Below, piece by piece: positions 11,215-23,749 of a stretch of 64,000 nucleotides of DNA. The notes below the pieces were generated by a model. That model made no database searches. It was given only the letters and a program-made list of their open reading frames with translations, and had not been told where the DNA came from. The stretch's first letter is position 1; each line of letters begins with the position of its first letter. The translations under genes and the position numbers were made by a program. The stretch comes from Dimorphilus gyrociliatus (Eukaryota > Annelida > Polychaeta > Dinophilidae): assembly GCA_904063045.1 (NCBI GenBank), contig CAJFCJ010000006.1:4728408-4792407 (forward strand), read 5' to 3'.

Positions 11215-13635
11215 ATCAAGTTGCTTCTTTAGCGCCCCCTATTATTTCTATCTATCATTTGTCGTATTAATTATAAAAAAAAGACTAACATGTACAAACA
11301 TATCCTGAAAGTTTTCCTATATCTCTTTCCGTAATGATTAAATCTCAAATCAAAGGAATCATGTTAAGTGTATTAGTTAACCTTTGATTGTCTATTATAT
11401 TTTACTGTCTTTCTTAAAACTAACAAATTAGAAAGATTATAGAAATAAAAGATAAGGAAAGAATTTTTGGGTAAAATGATTAACTAAATTATATAACTTA
11501 CTATAAATATTAACATATCTTTGAGATGTCAATAGGAAAATGGTTGAGATAATACCAATTAATCCATAAAATATCATAAAATTCATTCTTCTAGAATGTT
11601 CCTCTTTCAACTATTTCTAATTGAAGTACTATATAATTCTATTTCTGTGTCAGAATGAAATATAATAGGAAAAATACTTACCAGACTACTGTTTTCTATT
11701 TTAAACAATGAAAAAAAAAACCTTCGACTTTGCACTTTTTAGATGAGAAAGAAAACTTCTAACAAAAGGAAGGTTTGGCTTATTATTTTCTCTATATGAT
11801 ATTATATAGTCTAAAAATACCTTACAAATTAAATACATTGTATATTCTAAGGGTTTTTACCTTTTTCAAAACCCATCGTTTGTTAAAAATAAAAAAAGAT
11901 AGATGGAGCCACTTGTTACTAGTTGCTTGTTATTTAAGAATAAGGCTAGTCGTAATGTAAGCTTTTAAGAAAATTTTATTTAGTTTATTACTGTCAATTT
12001 AAAAGGATAGAATGAATAATTTGCCAATAAATGATCGTCTAAATTCAATGTGCCCATGAAAGGAACAGACGTATAAGAAACTTAACGGTATAGAATATTA
12101 TTCTATAAAAAATATGCTAAGAAATAAAGGGAATTTAGATAATAGGATAGGAAAATTCTATCAATTTAAATGCAAAACCATCTCCACCCCTCCTGAAAAA
12201 AACGAGAGAAAAAAGAAACGCCAACAATTTATGGACGTATAAGTGCATCCTTTGGGAATATTGAGAGGCATAGTATAAATTCTCAGAGAGAACAATTGAT
12301 AATTTTCATCCTCTCTTGTATTGGTAGACAAAATGATCAAGCAAAGGATAGAAAAGAAATCCCCTTGCCGATAGACTCGGCTTTGTATATTACTACTTTA
12401 TTTTTCATTTATTGGAATAAAAAGATTTTTATATTTATATATATAAATAGAATAGTGCGAGGAAAGGGGAATGAAAAATTGATATAGATAGATAGGTACA
12501 TAGAGTAAGATCGACGAGAAATGAGAAAAAGAGGAATATAAGGGAAAGAGAGTGTATTACAAAGGAAATAAAAAACTTCTACATAAATTTTCATTGTCAC
12601 CCTTCTTCACCTTATCAATCAAAACAGTCTCCTACCTTTTAACGTACAACTACTCTTATTTCAGATAGACAAGAAAAATATATATCTCCTTTGACTTGTT
12701 TCCATTCTTTAGCATCGATTTTTCTTTTCTTTTCATCATTGTATAAGATTTAATTTATTATTACTTTTTAATTAAAAATCTTTAATATGTTTTGATGGAG
12801 AATATGAAAACATCTGTAAGATAAGACTTGCATAATGAGACGCTTTTCTTTAGAGTTCTAAAGATTTTTTACCTTATAAAAGGGAGAAAATATGGAAAAG
12901 GTATATTGAGAAAATTGATTTTTCTTCAGATTGACAAATCTTATAAAAACCAAGCAAGATAAAAAAAATCTAGGCCACTCTGGGAATAAGTCCATTCAAC
13001 TAGTTGTACAAACTACCAATAGATGGATGCACTAGTTATTTAGTCGATATCCAACATAGTTACACGTCAACCTCATCAGGGTGACTTTGATGTTGCATAG
13101 ATCTTTTCTCTTTTTCTTTTCATACGACGAATTCGTTGGGTTTTTTTTCGTACGTTTTCTCAATGCTACAGTGTTCTATAGATGATATAGAAATGATATG
13201 AAACTGGCATGAGAGAGTATTCTTGATATTGTCATCAATATTTAAATTTTTTTTTATTTACAAGTATGTTATTAAGTACATTATAAACAAAATTTTTAAG
13301 ACATTAAACGCATGTTAAACTTAGTGCTATAAATAATTTTTAAATGGAGAAACATATACATTAGAAGATACTATTTGTATAATAACTCAAATAAAATCCA
13401 TCAGTGATAATCGAATATTCGGTTTGGATGTTCATCCCAATCTTTTATCTCATTTAAATAAATCAAAAAACGGAGAAATCATCCAGTTTTCTCTTACATT
13501 GTTTATTTAAAGGACGATATTACACTATTTAATAAACATATAACAAGTAAGCAGTTTGTATACATGACTGAAATTATGTCTAATCACTCGTGATTCTCAT
13601 GAATCTTGTGGGAAAACACAGTTGTAGTTGGAAAT
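11215..13635. other. Intergenic, insulin-like gene to Gpc1-type gene
   Basis: About 2.4 kb of AT-rich DNA between two divergent genes. Short open frames here have no recognisable motifs and biased low-complexity composition. It should contain both upstream regulatory regions. Confidence 0.5.
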
Positions 13636-15113
13636 ATGGACGGTGAAACGTCGGAGAATGCCAAAGATTCATCTATGTCTACAGAAAGATCTACAAACGA
13701 TATACCTGTAATGATTTTCTTTTCATAGCATCTCTATTCTATTACTTTGGCTTTGTTTTAAATAATATTATTTTTTTTATGTTCGTAGATAGCCAAGAGG
13801 AATTGGTACCTAAAGAAGATAACGTTCTTACTATGCGTATCGAGTATTGTCTTCATCTCTCTGTCTATATTTAAGATTCATTGGTTGATCTTTTATTTCT
13901 ATACGATTATTACTCCTATACTACTAACTATAAGATTTGTCATGTATTGGACGTATAAATGGCAGTATTTCTTATTAGATATATGCTACTTTGGAAATTT
14001 GGCATGCCTCATTTATATTTGGTAAATAGAAATGTATATACTATATATATGCAGTATATACTATGGAATACTTATATATTTATATACACTTTGTAATATT
14101 TAAGATAGAATAATATCCTATTTTCATAGGTCATCCCCTCAGGAACTTAAATATTTTGCTGTAGTATTTGCCTTAAGCAATGGGCCGTTAGCTACAGGAG
14201 CCTTATTATTCCGGTATCGTATACTAAAAAGAATTTCCATTTTAAATTCAATTAATCAATTACAATACGTTAAAAATATTCGTTTTCAGAAATTCCCTGG
14301 TCTTTCACGACATTGATAAATTGACGTCGTGTTTTATTCACCTATTACCAGCTCTTTTAACATTTAAGTAACTATTATAGAACGATTCTAGCCATTTTAT
14401 GCTATATACTATAGTTTAATAACTACTACTTTTATCCAGTATACGCTGGTACTCGGAGTCATCTTCAAAATATTGGTACAAAAATTTCATCAGTGAATTT
14501 GATCAGTCTCTTATTTTTTCAACGATATGGCTATTTTCAGTTCCTTTGGCCTGTTGTGTTATTCATTCAGTAAGAGATAAATATACGTATATATATATAT
14601 ATATTTGTGAAAATAGCATAGGCAATAGCTATAAATTATACTTTTTTATACTATTTAATATGCTAATTGAACATCCTTTACATCACAGATCGTCTATTTT
14701 CTGGTCGTTTATGTTATCCTTAAGCCAAGTAAAGAATATTTGAATAGCTTTCGCTATTTATCCAGAAAAAAATCGGGTCTTATTGGTTCTGTAATCTATA
14801 TATGTGGTGATAAGTATGTGTTTAAAGTTCACAACGTTATCGTAATTTTAATGCATCAATCGTCTTTTTGTCTAATGAATTATTCATCACTTACAGAAAG
14901 AAGTATAAACTCTTGACCTTCAATATTTTTATGTATATCACCTACATTTTGTCCTTGCTATTAATGATATTATTCTGGAGATACTTTTGGGCGCATGCAT
15001 CATTAATGATGTTAATCCTATTAGTAATAACATGGAATGGTTCCACATATTACTTGAATGTTTTCCCTACAGAAGAATCTTTCAATCCACCTGCAGTAGA
15101 ATCTAAAAATTAA
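13636..15113 (+). CDS. Glycerophosphocholine acyltransferase, Gpc1/DUF2838 family
   Basis: Multi-pass membrane acyltransferase of the Gpc1 family, which in yeast and plants acylates glycerophosphocholine from acyl-CoA to give lysophosphatidylcholine. Eight exons (13636-13707, 13789-14021, 14130-14213, 14290-14367, 14440-14569, 14689-14813, 14897-15113, with an acidic short first exon) were assembled; the seven listed blocks are in phase and give 312 residues. The family blocks are clear: KWQYFLLDICYFGNL, then NGPLATGAL, then RNSLVFHDIDKLTSCFIHLLPAL with the conserved NS-LVFH-DK core, and RWYSES. Several hydrophobic helices span the protein, consistent with an endoplasmic reticulum enzyme. It is shorter than yeast Gpc1 (about 390 residues), mainly at the termini. 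The ATG at 13636 is the first in frame. Confidence 0.88.
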
Positions 15114-15307
15114 ACAATTTCAATTAAACATCAAATGTTTATACTAATTTGTCAAAAATTTCTAAATGAAGTTCACTTATTATGAATAATTTATTCACGT
15201 TATTTCAGTTATCTTTATCTAATTTCCGGGTATTTATTTTTAACTATTAGAATGAAATGGAAGCTTAAACTTTCTTATGTATGTTACCTTACATTATTTT
15301 ATAATAA

Positions 15308-15310
<3 letters not shown>

Positions 15311-15353
<43 letters not shown>
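15311..15353. repeat. (AT)n microsatellite
   Basis: About 21 uninterrupted AT units between the Gpc1-type gene and the nuclear receptor gene. Confidence 0.9.
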
Positions 15354-15355
<2 letters not shown>

Positions 15356-15647
15356 ACAATAAATCGAAGACAAATAATAATAATTAAAAGATAAGAGATA
15401 ACAAAGTCCAAAATTGTTTAACCGTACCCAATGATTTCAATATATCTACTACTCTATAACTAAACATACCAGGTAGGTTAGAGTGTTTTTTTTTTATAAC
15501 TTTATCAGCTTTATCATTCGTTATCTGACGAAGAAATGTGCGGGTCAATCGCACTATGCGTCTGACGCGATCGGCTGACAATAAGTTTTTTTTTATAGAA
15601 AAAATGTCAGAGGATCATTCGGTTGTAGGATTTGAAACAATTTACCT

Positions 15648-17354
15648 ATGAATCTTATTAATAATATATTTGAACAGGGAACAGAGTTTGACAGCCTCAA
15701 AACTAAGTTTGAAAATTACGTAAGTTCTTTAATAATATATTAATTAATATTTATTAATATATAGGTTAAATCTATTAATTTCATTAATTTAATGCGTTGT
15801 AAATTTCATCGTTTAATCTTCTTTTTTTCTTTTTTTTTTATCTCTGATTATCAATTAAACACTAATATTCAATAGTTTTCATATTATTTCCTTAATATTT
15901 ATTCAAAGAGATCTCTTTTTCAAATCGTTAACAGAGCGATGATTCTCCCCCGCTAAAACGCCCCTTTAGAGATGAAAAGAATATTAATAAGGAAGATAAA
16001 ATATGTAAAGTTTGCGGAGATAAGGCCTTAGGTTGTAATTTTGACGTAATATCTTGCGAAAGTTGTAAAGCGTTTTTTAGAAGGAATGCTCTTAAACAAA
16101 AGGTATATAGATAAGGATCTTTTTGTTTAAAAAAAAAAAGATAAATTATGGATATTTCTTTCTTTGTTAATTAGATAATTTATCACTTAACAGCCAGCGA
16201 AATGTCTCTTTAAGGGTGATTGTAGCATCGATGTGAATACAAGAAGATTTTGTCCATTTTGTAGGTTAAAGAAGTGCTTTGACGTTGGCATGAAGAAAGA
16301 CTTTATTTTAGGTTGGTTTCTTTTCAGTACTGATTTTAAATATGATGTATTCTGAAACTTCAAGGTGAGAATGAAAAGAGAAAGAGAATGGAAAAGGTCT
16401 TAATTAATCGTCAAAAAAAAATGAGCAAGATGAGTGTACCACTGACAACCGATTCAGCAATTAGCGACCCATCTAATTTACTTTCTTTTTCTAAATCTGC
16501 TAATTTGGCACCTATGGAGGATTCTGTAAGTATCATTATTTATCATATTTAATTGTTACATTAGTATACTATGGATTACAACTACCACCAAAGACTCCAG
16601 TTTATTTTTTTGTCAGTACACTCATTTGGTACCCGGATTTGATACGAATCAGTTTCGGCAATTAACCCAGCAAGAGAATTCTATGCTGGGGGACTTGAAG
16701 GAAGTTTTTGAACTATCATTCTGCGTCGATTTGGAACCTGTGATGCATATATCTAAAAATATGAATCCAAGTTTAAACCAATTGGTTAATCAATCTTCTA
16801 TTACTGTTCTTCGAATAATTAAGTTTTCCAAGAAAATACCAGAGTTTGCAAGACTTTCTCAAGAGTGTCAAATAGGCCTTCTAAAAGGTTGCTGGGTTCA
16901 TATTTTGCTATTACGAAGCATATCTCTTTACAACATGGAAAGAGACGCCTGGATGACGCCCAAAGGCGATCTACCAACAAATATTTTAAAGAATGCAACG
17001 GGATACGATAAACTTCATGAGCAAATGGTTTTATTTTGTCGATCAGTTAAGAATATTGTTGGTGATGACATTTCAATCATTATATTGCTCATGATAATTG
17101 TCACGTTCTCACCTGAAGGGATGCATGTACTCATGAGACAGCATATGAGTAATGTTCAAGATAAATATATTATTCTTCTTAAGCATCATCTAGAGGCTAG
17201 ATACTCCTATTCGAGATCATCAGAGATGCTCAGCGACTTACTATTCAAAATAAAAGAGATGAAAGAGATGAATAAAACTCATGGTAATGTCTTTTCCGAT
17301 TTAAATCCAGGTGAAATTGAGCCATTTATGCTAGAAATTTTGGATTTAAAATAG
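15648..17354 (+). CDS. Nuclear receptor, NR1J/HR96 type
   Basis: Ligand-regulated transcription factor. Exons 15648-15719, 15935-16102, 16194-16311, 16365-16525 and 16617-17354 join in phase to 418 residues. The DNA-binding domain (about residues 38-105) has both C4 zinc modules: [21 protein letters not shown] and CLFKGDC with CPFCRLKKC. The P-box ESCKA is specific to the HR96/DAF-12/NHR-8 group, so it should recognise their half-sites. A basic stretch ([12 protein letters not shown]) follows. The ligand-binding domain shows the family signature [15 protein letters not shown] and ends with the AF-2 helix PFMLEILDL, so it should recruit coactivators. In insects the orthologue handles sterol and xenobiotic responses; that role is an inference here. 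It converges with the Cys-rich protein gene, 270 bp between stops. Confidence 0.92.
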
Positions 17355-17443
17355 CATTGGAAGAAAATTGAACAATTTTTTTAAAAAATAAAAAAAGAAA
17401 CAACCAAAAAAAATTTACAAAAGTATTAGATAATTCAAAAAAG

Positions 17444-17462
17444 AAGAAGAAGAAGAAGAAGA
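17444..17462. repeat. (GAA)n short tandem repeat
   Basis: About six GAA units in purine-rich DNA in the 3' flank of the nuclear receptor gene. Confidence 0.7.
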
Positions 17463-17624
17463 AAAAGGAAGGAAGGAAGAAATCAAAGAGAAGAAAAAAA
17501 AATGAGCATTTTAACGGACATTGCTGCGTTTAATTTCTTAATTTTTTCTTCGTATTTTTTTTATTAATTTAAAAAGAAATTTAAATGAATTGTTTATTTC
17601 CTCTTTTCTTTATTATTTTTTTTC

Positions 17625-18590
17625 TTACCTTAATAAAAAGATCATGAAAATAAGAAAATGATGTAAACTTGATAGATATTTTAACTTTCCAGAGCTTATA
17701 TCCTTCTGAGGTACAGCCATTGTAGGTTTTACCGCTTCCTTTACACAATATCCTGTTGATCGGAATGGACAAACTAAACATCTATACCCGTATGAACATA
17801 ATCGACTATCCTCCATTGTTGTATGCTCAGTACAATTGGTGTTTCCTACTGATGCTTTCCTATGAACGCATGTATTCAACGAAGAAACAAAAACAGAATC
17901 TATGTCTTCGCAATGGCATTCGCCAAACAGACATTTCATACCCAAACGGCAATCATAGTCCAATTTGCAAATGTCCTGAAATTCGGCCAGACGGCAATCT
18001 CCTTTTAGTGATTTAGAATAACCAAGTTTACAACGGCACCTGTGACTATCTTTTTCGCAAACGGCGTTTAAATCAGTGCAAAATCTTGAACATTTGGCGT
18101 CAACGGGCGTGTCCTCATTAGGGACACAATTTCTTTTGTCATCTGTCGACTTGGTACCATCCAAACACACGCATTTTTTAGTTAAATCAGAACAAAAGAC
18201 ACCACGCCCAACGCACATTCCATGATTTCTTCCGCAATCTTCTCCAATCTTTAATTCTGTAAGAGATAATGATAAATAAAAAACAAGAACAAAATGATAA
18301 ATAATGATGCCATTGAAGCAAATTTTTAGCTGTTAGTTTTATTTAGAGAATACAAGGCGTATTTTATTTATTATACCACGGAAGCAGCGATCTCCGTCTA
18401 ATATATAGCCTTCTTTACATACACAAATTCCACTGTTACATTCCTTCTCTCTTTTACATACGAAATTCTTGTCATTCGATTCCTTTTCGCATCCAACATT
18501 TGACCAGCAGAAATCGACCTGCTTTTTGGATATCGTTGACATTCTAACCAAAGCTAAGAGGGAACAGGCAATGAGTATATTGAAAAACAT
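17625..18590 (-). CDS. Small cysteine-rich, EGF/EB-like, probably GPI-anchored protein
   Basis: Two exons (18377-18590 and 17625-18256) join in phase to 281 residues. The start is the ATG at 18590, which opens a signal peptide (MFFNILIACSLLALV). The mature part is a run of six-cysteine EGF- or EB-like modules, for example CNSGICVCKEGYILDGDRC, then CSDLTKKCVCLDGTK and CEKDSHRCRCKLGYS, and CLFGECHCEDIDS. The C terminus is a hydrophobic tail (HHFLIFMIFLLR) with no basic residues beyond the final Arg, preceded by small residues (ISSGK). This fits a GPI attachment signal better than a transmembrane helix. It is probably an extracellular or surface-tethered protein of unknown function. I do not recognise an orthologue. 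Confidence 0.82.
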
Positions 18591-19123
18591 ATCTATAACC
18601 AAATCTATGATGCATATTAACTACGACCGAACAATTTTGTCTGCCATTTACAACTCTGTAATTGGATAATTTCCTCCAATTTTCACTCGTTTTCACCTAA
18701 TACTCTTAGCTTTCAATCAATTAGTTGGTTCTAATACCACAGGTGGAGCTAGTTGTTATCGGTTTTCGTAGTAGATGAAAAATGTTATATCCATTCAGAC
18801 TTCTCCAACCCCCTAACTCCTTCTCTTTCCCTTTACCCTTCCCTCCCTGCAGCTACTCTCTCACTTTCACTCTCATTACTTCCCCCTCTTTCTCCCTCTA
18901 TTACTCTTATGTACGTTTAACTTGATCATTCTGAAGTGTGTTTGCTAGATTTTTTTCCTTTTTACTATTAATTAGAGAACAGTGGTCCCTATTTCAGAAG
19001 AGCTTTTTCAATAATATTCATGATTTTTACTAACCTTACAAAAAATTAATAAGTTAAATTGTTACGTAAAGTAACTGTAAAGGATAGGAGCACAGAGTAC
19101 TATTTAATAAATTATGTATACAG

Positions 19124-19150
19124 AATATATATATATATATATATATATAT
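19124..19150. repeat. (AT)n microsatellite
   Basis: About 13 AT units in gene-poor DNA. Confidence 0.85.
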
Positions 19151-19810
19151 GTTCATATAGCTTAATTAGAAAGAGGTATACGAAAGGAGGAGGTGGTGAA
19201 AGGCAGTGGAAAAATGATGGAAAGAAAGGTGGAAAAAAAGAGGGAGAGTGGAATTTGAAATCATGAAAGCTTTTACTTCTGCCACCTCCTCTCCCTCCTC
19301 CTTCAAAAAAAGGGATTTAAGAAACATATAATTTATATAATGAGTACTAGAATAAAATTATTATTTGGAATTAACTCTTTTCCTAACTTATATTAAAGAA
19401 CATGTTAATACCATTTCAACTTTCTCTCCTCATCTATCACTCTCCTTCTATGTCTAATCATCTCATAAATATTGATAATAATAAAAATAACTAATATTAT
19501 AGTTATATTAAAATTATATTCACGACAAACAACAAATACATATTATGGCTTATATGGCAAAAAAATTGATTAAATCTTTCATCTTTCTATCGGATATTCA
19601 TTTAAATTAATTTTGTAATGTTCTCAGCTTTTTGAAAAAAAGTAATAAATTATCAGAGTGTCTCTTATCGATTTATAAGAATTTTTTTAAGTTATAAAAC
19701 ACTAAACCTATTAATCTTGTTTTTTTTTTCCTCTCTTTTCAAATCTTATCTATTCAATTCCTGCTCTTTTTTCTACTTTTCTTTGTCTTTCCGTCATTCT
19801 CTGTCTCTGG

Positions 19811-19829
19811 CTGTCTGTCTGTCTGTCTG
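19811..19829. repeat. (CTGT)n microsatellite
   Basis: Nearly five copies of CTGT inside a pyrimidine-rich stretch. Confidence 0.8.
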
Positions 19830-22317
19830 CTTCCTTAAGTATACAAATACTTTATGTTTTGTCGTCAGTGTACTTAGAAATGAATCAAATACAATGTATT
19901 ACGTATACTCTCTATATATATACTTAAGATAAACTGGAGAAAATCGTTTATGAGAGGACATTAACGTACTTAAACGCTCAAGGAAATATAAGAAAAAATA
20001 CAAATAATAAGACAAAAACATCTCCTGATATTTTGTATATTTGAAAGAAATATTTTTTTACAAGACTATTATTTTCATCATTACTAATTATTTGTAATAG
20101 AGATTCTCATATAAAGTAATCTGCTCTCACTCCCTCTCTGTCGCTCTGTCTCTCTCTCTCTCTCTTTTATTCCTTCTTAAATTAATTATTTTACGTTTAA
20201 ATATCGTATTTAAATCATTGAACTAAACTGTTCAAAGGTTAAATAGTAGACTCCCTCCCTTTTAATTATTATTTGTCATACATAATGAAATACTTTAATT
20301 GTGGTTTTAACAGAAATGAGATGTTGATTGACAATAAAGACAGAGACAAAGAGTAAAGGCTAGCTTTATAAAGATTGAATTATTGATGTGGACTTCAACT
20401 AACATTTTAGTAGCTTATTATGTGGGGTTCTAGGAACAGAAAAGAGGAACAAAGGGCTCTTTCATATTATATTCAAGGGCAAAAGTAACTATAGTTTTAC
20501 TAGATATCCTCTTAGCGGTAAGCGAAAAAGATGACTTTTTTCTATTAAGATGAGAGTTTTAGATATTTTTGCTGAATAAGGCAAAAACATTAAAAACAAT
20601 GGTACAGATTGAAGGGGTAAAGGAGCAAGAGGGAAGGCAGGATAGAGTCCTCCTTCATCCTTTCTCTTCAGATGTAATTGGCCTACTAATACAGAAACCA
20701 ATTCTTATCTGCAATCAATCCTTTAGTGATGGGGTTATAACCCTTTTTTCCTTGATAAACGACAGTAAAACTAAATGAAACTATTGTAGAGGAATAGGGG
20801 ATATTTCAAACATGCCTGCATAATACTTTATCCATTATCTTTTCTTTATTTATATTTTTAAACCCTTATATTGTTATATATATTACAGCCTGTTTACAAT
20901 CGCGCTTGTCCTCAAAACTCTTTCAGGTAAGAAATCCTTTATATAGGGTCATTTATCCGTAAGTTATTTAGGTGGGAAACGAGGAGAAAGTCGATTAGAA
21001 ATTATACTCTTTCCACCAAAATTTTTTACAGAAGGATTGGCTTTCTTCCCTCTCTCCCTCTCTCTCTCTCTCCTTCTCTCTTTTTCTGTGTCTCTAGATT
21101 AATTTGAAGAGCGGAAATAACTTTCTACATGTATTACAAATACAAGCAAAACAAGCCTATATTATTTAATTATATTATTTTTTATTTAGTTGTTCAATCC
21201 TCTTTGCCCCCTTTATGTGTGAGCTTCTAATACCGTAATAAATTATCTGGCCTAGATATAAATCAGTTTGTATGTGTTTATGATAAAAATTATGTTTTAT
21301 TAATGCCGATTTTCTGATTTAATGAAAATATAAAGGTTTGAGTAATATATAAATACTTTATATATATATATATTTATATATATATAAGTATAATGTTCTA
21401 TTTATAGAAAGTATAATTTTGTAAATTGACTAATAGAAACTAATTAATTAAGGTGACCAAATGAGATATTGACATATATAATAAACTAGACAAGTTAAGG
21501 GTACGAAATTTATTATCATATTATCTTCATTTATTATTATTATTGTTATATATTTTGCACCTTAAAAAAAATAGAAACAAGTTATTTAAGACGGAAATAG
21601 CAAATTGAATAAATTTCAGACACTTCCGGTCAAATATTCGTGTATTGATTTTTTTGCTTTTTTCGTCTTATTTTGTTATTTTTTTGCTTTATCTCTTTTT
21701 TTTCTCCTTCTATTGGAAAATTATGTATGTAGTATTAGTTCTATCAATATGAATATTGGATAATCTATACTACTGAAAGATATTTCCATCATCTTCTCCT
21801 TTCAATGTCATAAGAGGTTGTTTTCGTCATCCTCTTTTAGATCTTTTAAGATGACGTAAAACGATAATAGGAAATGTCTATAAGAGTTTATTATTTTTTA
21901 ATCATTAATTTTTAATGCTATTAATATTCATAAGCTATCTTTCATTGACAAAACGATCTAAAGAAAAACAATTATGCAAAGATCATTAAAAATGACATAA
22001 ACTTATATTATTTATTATTTTATCATATTATATACGGGTAATTGCCAATTAATCGACATTATCATTCAGTTTTGGATTCATGAGCAAAGAATATAAAGTT
22101 TATTCATTGTGTAGGCTTAATTCGCCAAAGAAGACCGAAAGACAGAACTAAAAAATACATTGCTTTGTTTTTTTTATTTTTATCTATCCATCATCTCTTC
22201 TAGGCCTAAATTACCAATTACTATTCGTAGACAGTAAAGTAGGGCTTTGTTTGTTATAGATATAACATTTATTAGCTAGTCGATGTTGGTGATATTGCAA
22301 TTTCATTTATAGGCTTT

Positions 22318-23745
22318 ATGAATTCCACTTTTATCTACAAACACTCGCTCTAATCTGATAAAGAATGACGCTGGAAGTTGTTGAACTTGTAGAAATGAAG
22401 CAATTTCTTTTGACAGAGTTAAACGACGATTTATTTTGGAAATGATTTTGAGAGATGAGCAGGTGCTTTTACTTGTTTAATTATGCTTTTTTTTTACTAA
22501 TTTGCTATCAGTGACAAAAGGACAGACAGCTGGTATCATATGTTTTTTAGCCTTTCGAATTGTTCGCCCGTATTCATAACCGTAGTTCATTTGTCTAGAG
22601 TTCACATACGTTATGAGAATATAATGGGGTTGTGAATAACGATTCAAACCCCCATGAAGGGCTTTTTGAAAACAAGATGGAATGTGCAACATGGGCGGTA
22701 TTGAAATAAAAATTGAAATGCTCTCTTTTCCCTTGACTCTCTTCTCAGTATTTTTATAGTCTTTCGCCTAAGTTGACAAATAGCTATAGCTACACCGCCT
22801 AAAGCAATGATAAGAAAAATGAGAATCTTCTAATTAAAATATTTCTATGGCAACTGACTAGTTAGTTCTAAGTTGCCTGACAGCTTCCAGAAGGTGATTC
22901 TTTTTCTATCCAAGAAAAACCAAAGACTTGGTGTCTAAGTGCTTTTTCCCGCTTATCCCAACCACCATAATCCAACTTCTTAGTGAAATCCTCTTGATAA
23001 GTACTTGTTTGATTAGAACTAGCTAATGAGCCAACAAGAGCCATCTTATTTTCCATTTCCAAGGTTTTTAAAATTTCATTATTATTAGATATGAAAATTC
23101 TTTCGCTTGAGTAAACTCAGGTTTAATAATCTGTCCTGAGAAGGTTGATACTCGGTTAATTTTATCCTTTACAAAGAAAGCTAAAGTAATCTGAGATTGA
23201 GAAGGTATTCGATTATCATTCGGTTGGATACCTTTAATTCATTTTCCATTTTCTTCCTTTTTTTTATGCTAAATTGATGATAATTCCAACTTTTTTCCAT
23301 CCAAAACCTTGTATAAATTTATCAACTGCCGATTTACTGCCACATCTTTCTAGTCATGTCATTTTCGTTAATTCCTTTGGGAAATAATCCGTCTTTTTTT
23401 TTTCATCATTAATCCGTTCATTGGAATAGAGCAATATTGCCAAATAAATTTTAAATTCATCTGTTAAGTAACGCCTGAACAATTTACGAAGCTTTATTAT
23501 CCAATCCGAAGACAGTTTAGCTGAATAGCAAATGCCTTTTCTATTTGTTTTATCAGTCGTCTTTTATATCAAGATATCATTTTCCGTTCCATTAAATGCT
23601 GATTTTATCCTCTTGCTAATACCCTTATCATTGCTCTTCTTTTTATTAGATGGCCTATTAATGAAATTATTACCAGATTTCATAGATGTTCTACAGCTGA
23701 CAGCGCAATCGGAAGCTACAATCATTTCCTGATAGTTTTCCCCTT
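22318..23745 (-). pseudogene. Decayed coding tract of unknown family
   Basis: Read on the minus strand, this segment has protein-like composition in several pieces that change frame or meet stops. From 5' to 3' I see: IVASDCAVSCRTSMKSG and LRKLFRRYLTDEFKIYLAIL in one frame separated by a stop; SAVDKFIQGFGWKKVGIIIN in the same frame after a TGA; a piece with IPSQSQITLAFFVKDKINRV in another frame; then a piece with KKLDYGGWDKREKALRHQVF. A single-helix-like piece (FLIIALGGVAIAICQLRRK), a piece with YVNSRQMNYGYEYGRTIRKA and a last piece with FLQVQQLPASFFIRLERVFV follow. No set of GT-AG introns that I could find joins all of them, so a pseudogene or old insertion is more likely than a live gene. 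The family is not recognised. Confidence 0.4.
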
Positions 23746-23749
23746 ACCC

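Larger units (their letters stand above)
18600..22310. other. Gene-poor low-complexity DNA
   Basis: About 3.7 kb with no supported exon. Pyrimidine-rich tracts (for example near 18800-18900, 20130-20170 and 21040-21100) and TA runs dominate. The short open frames are products of this composition. Confidence 0.5.

Noticed and set aside
15604..15651. ATG at 15604 as the nuclear receptor start
   Set aside because: Its frame closes after 15 codons, while the ATG at 15648 joins in phase to the DNA-binding domain.
23532..23732. Hydrophobic plus-strand frame resembling a small membrane protein
   Set aside because: It is antisense to the better-looking minus-strand decayed tract and consists mainly of Leu/Phe from T-rich DNA.
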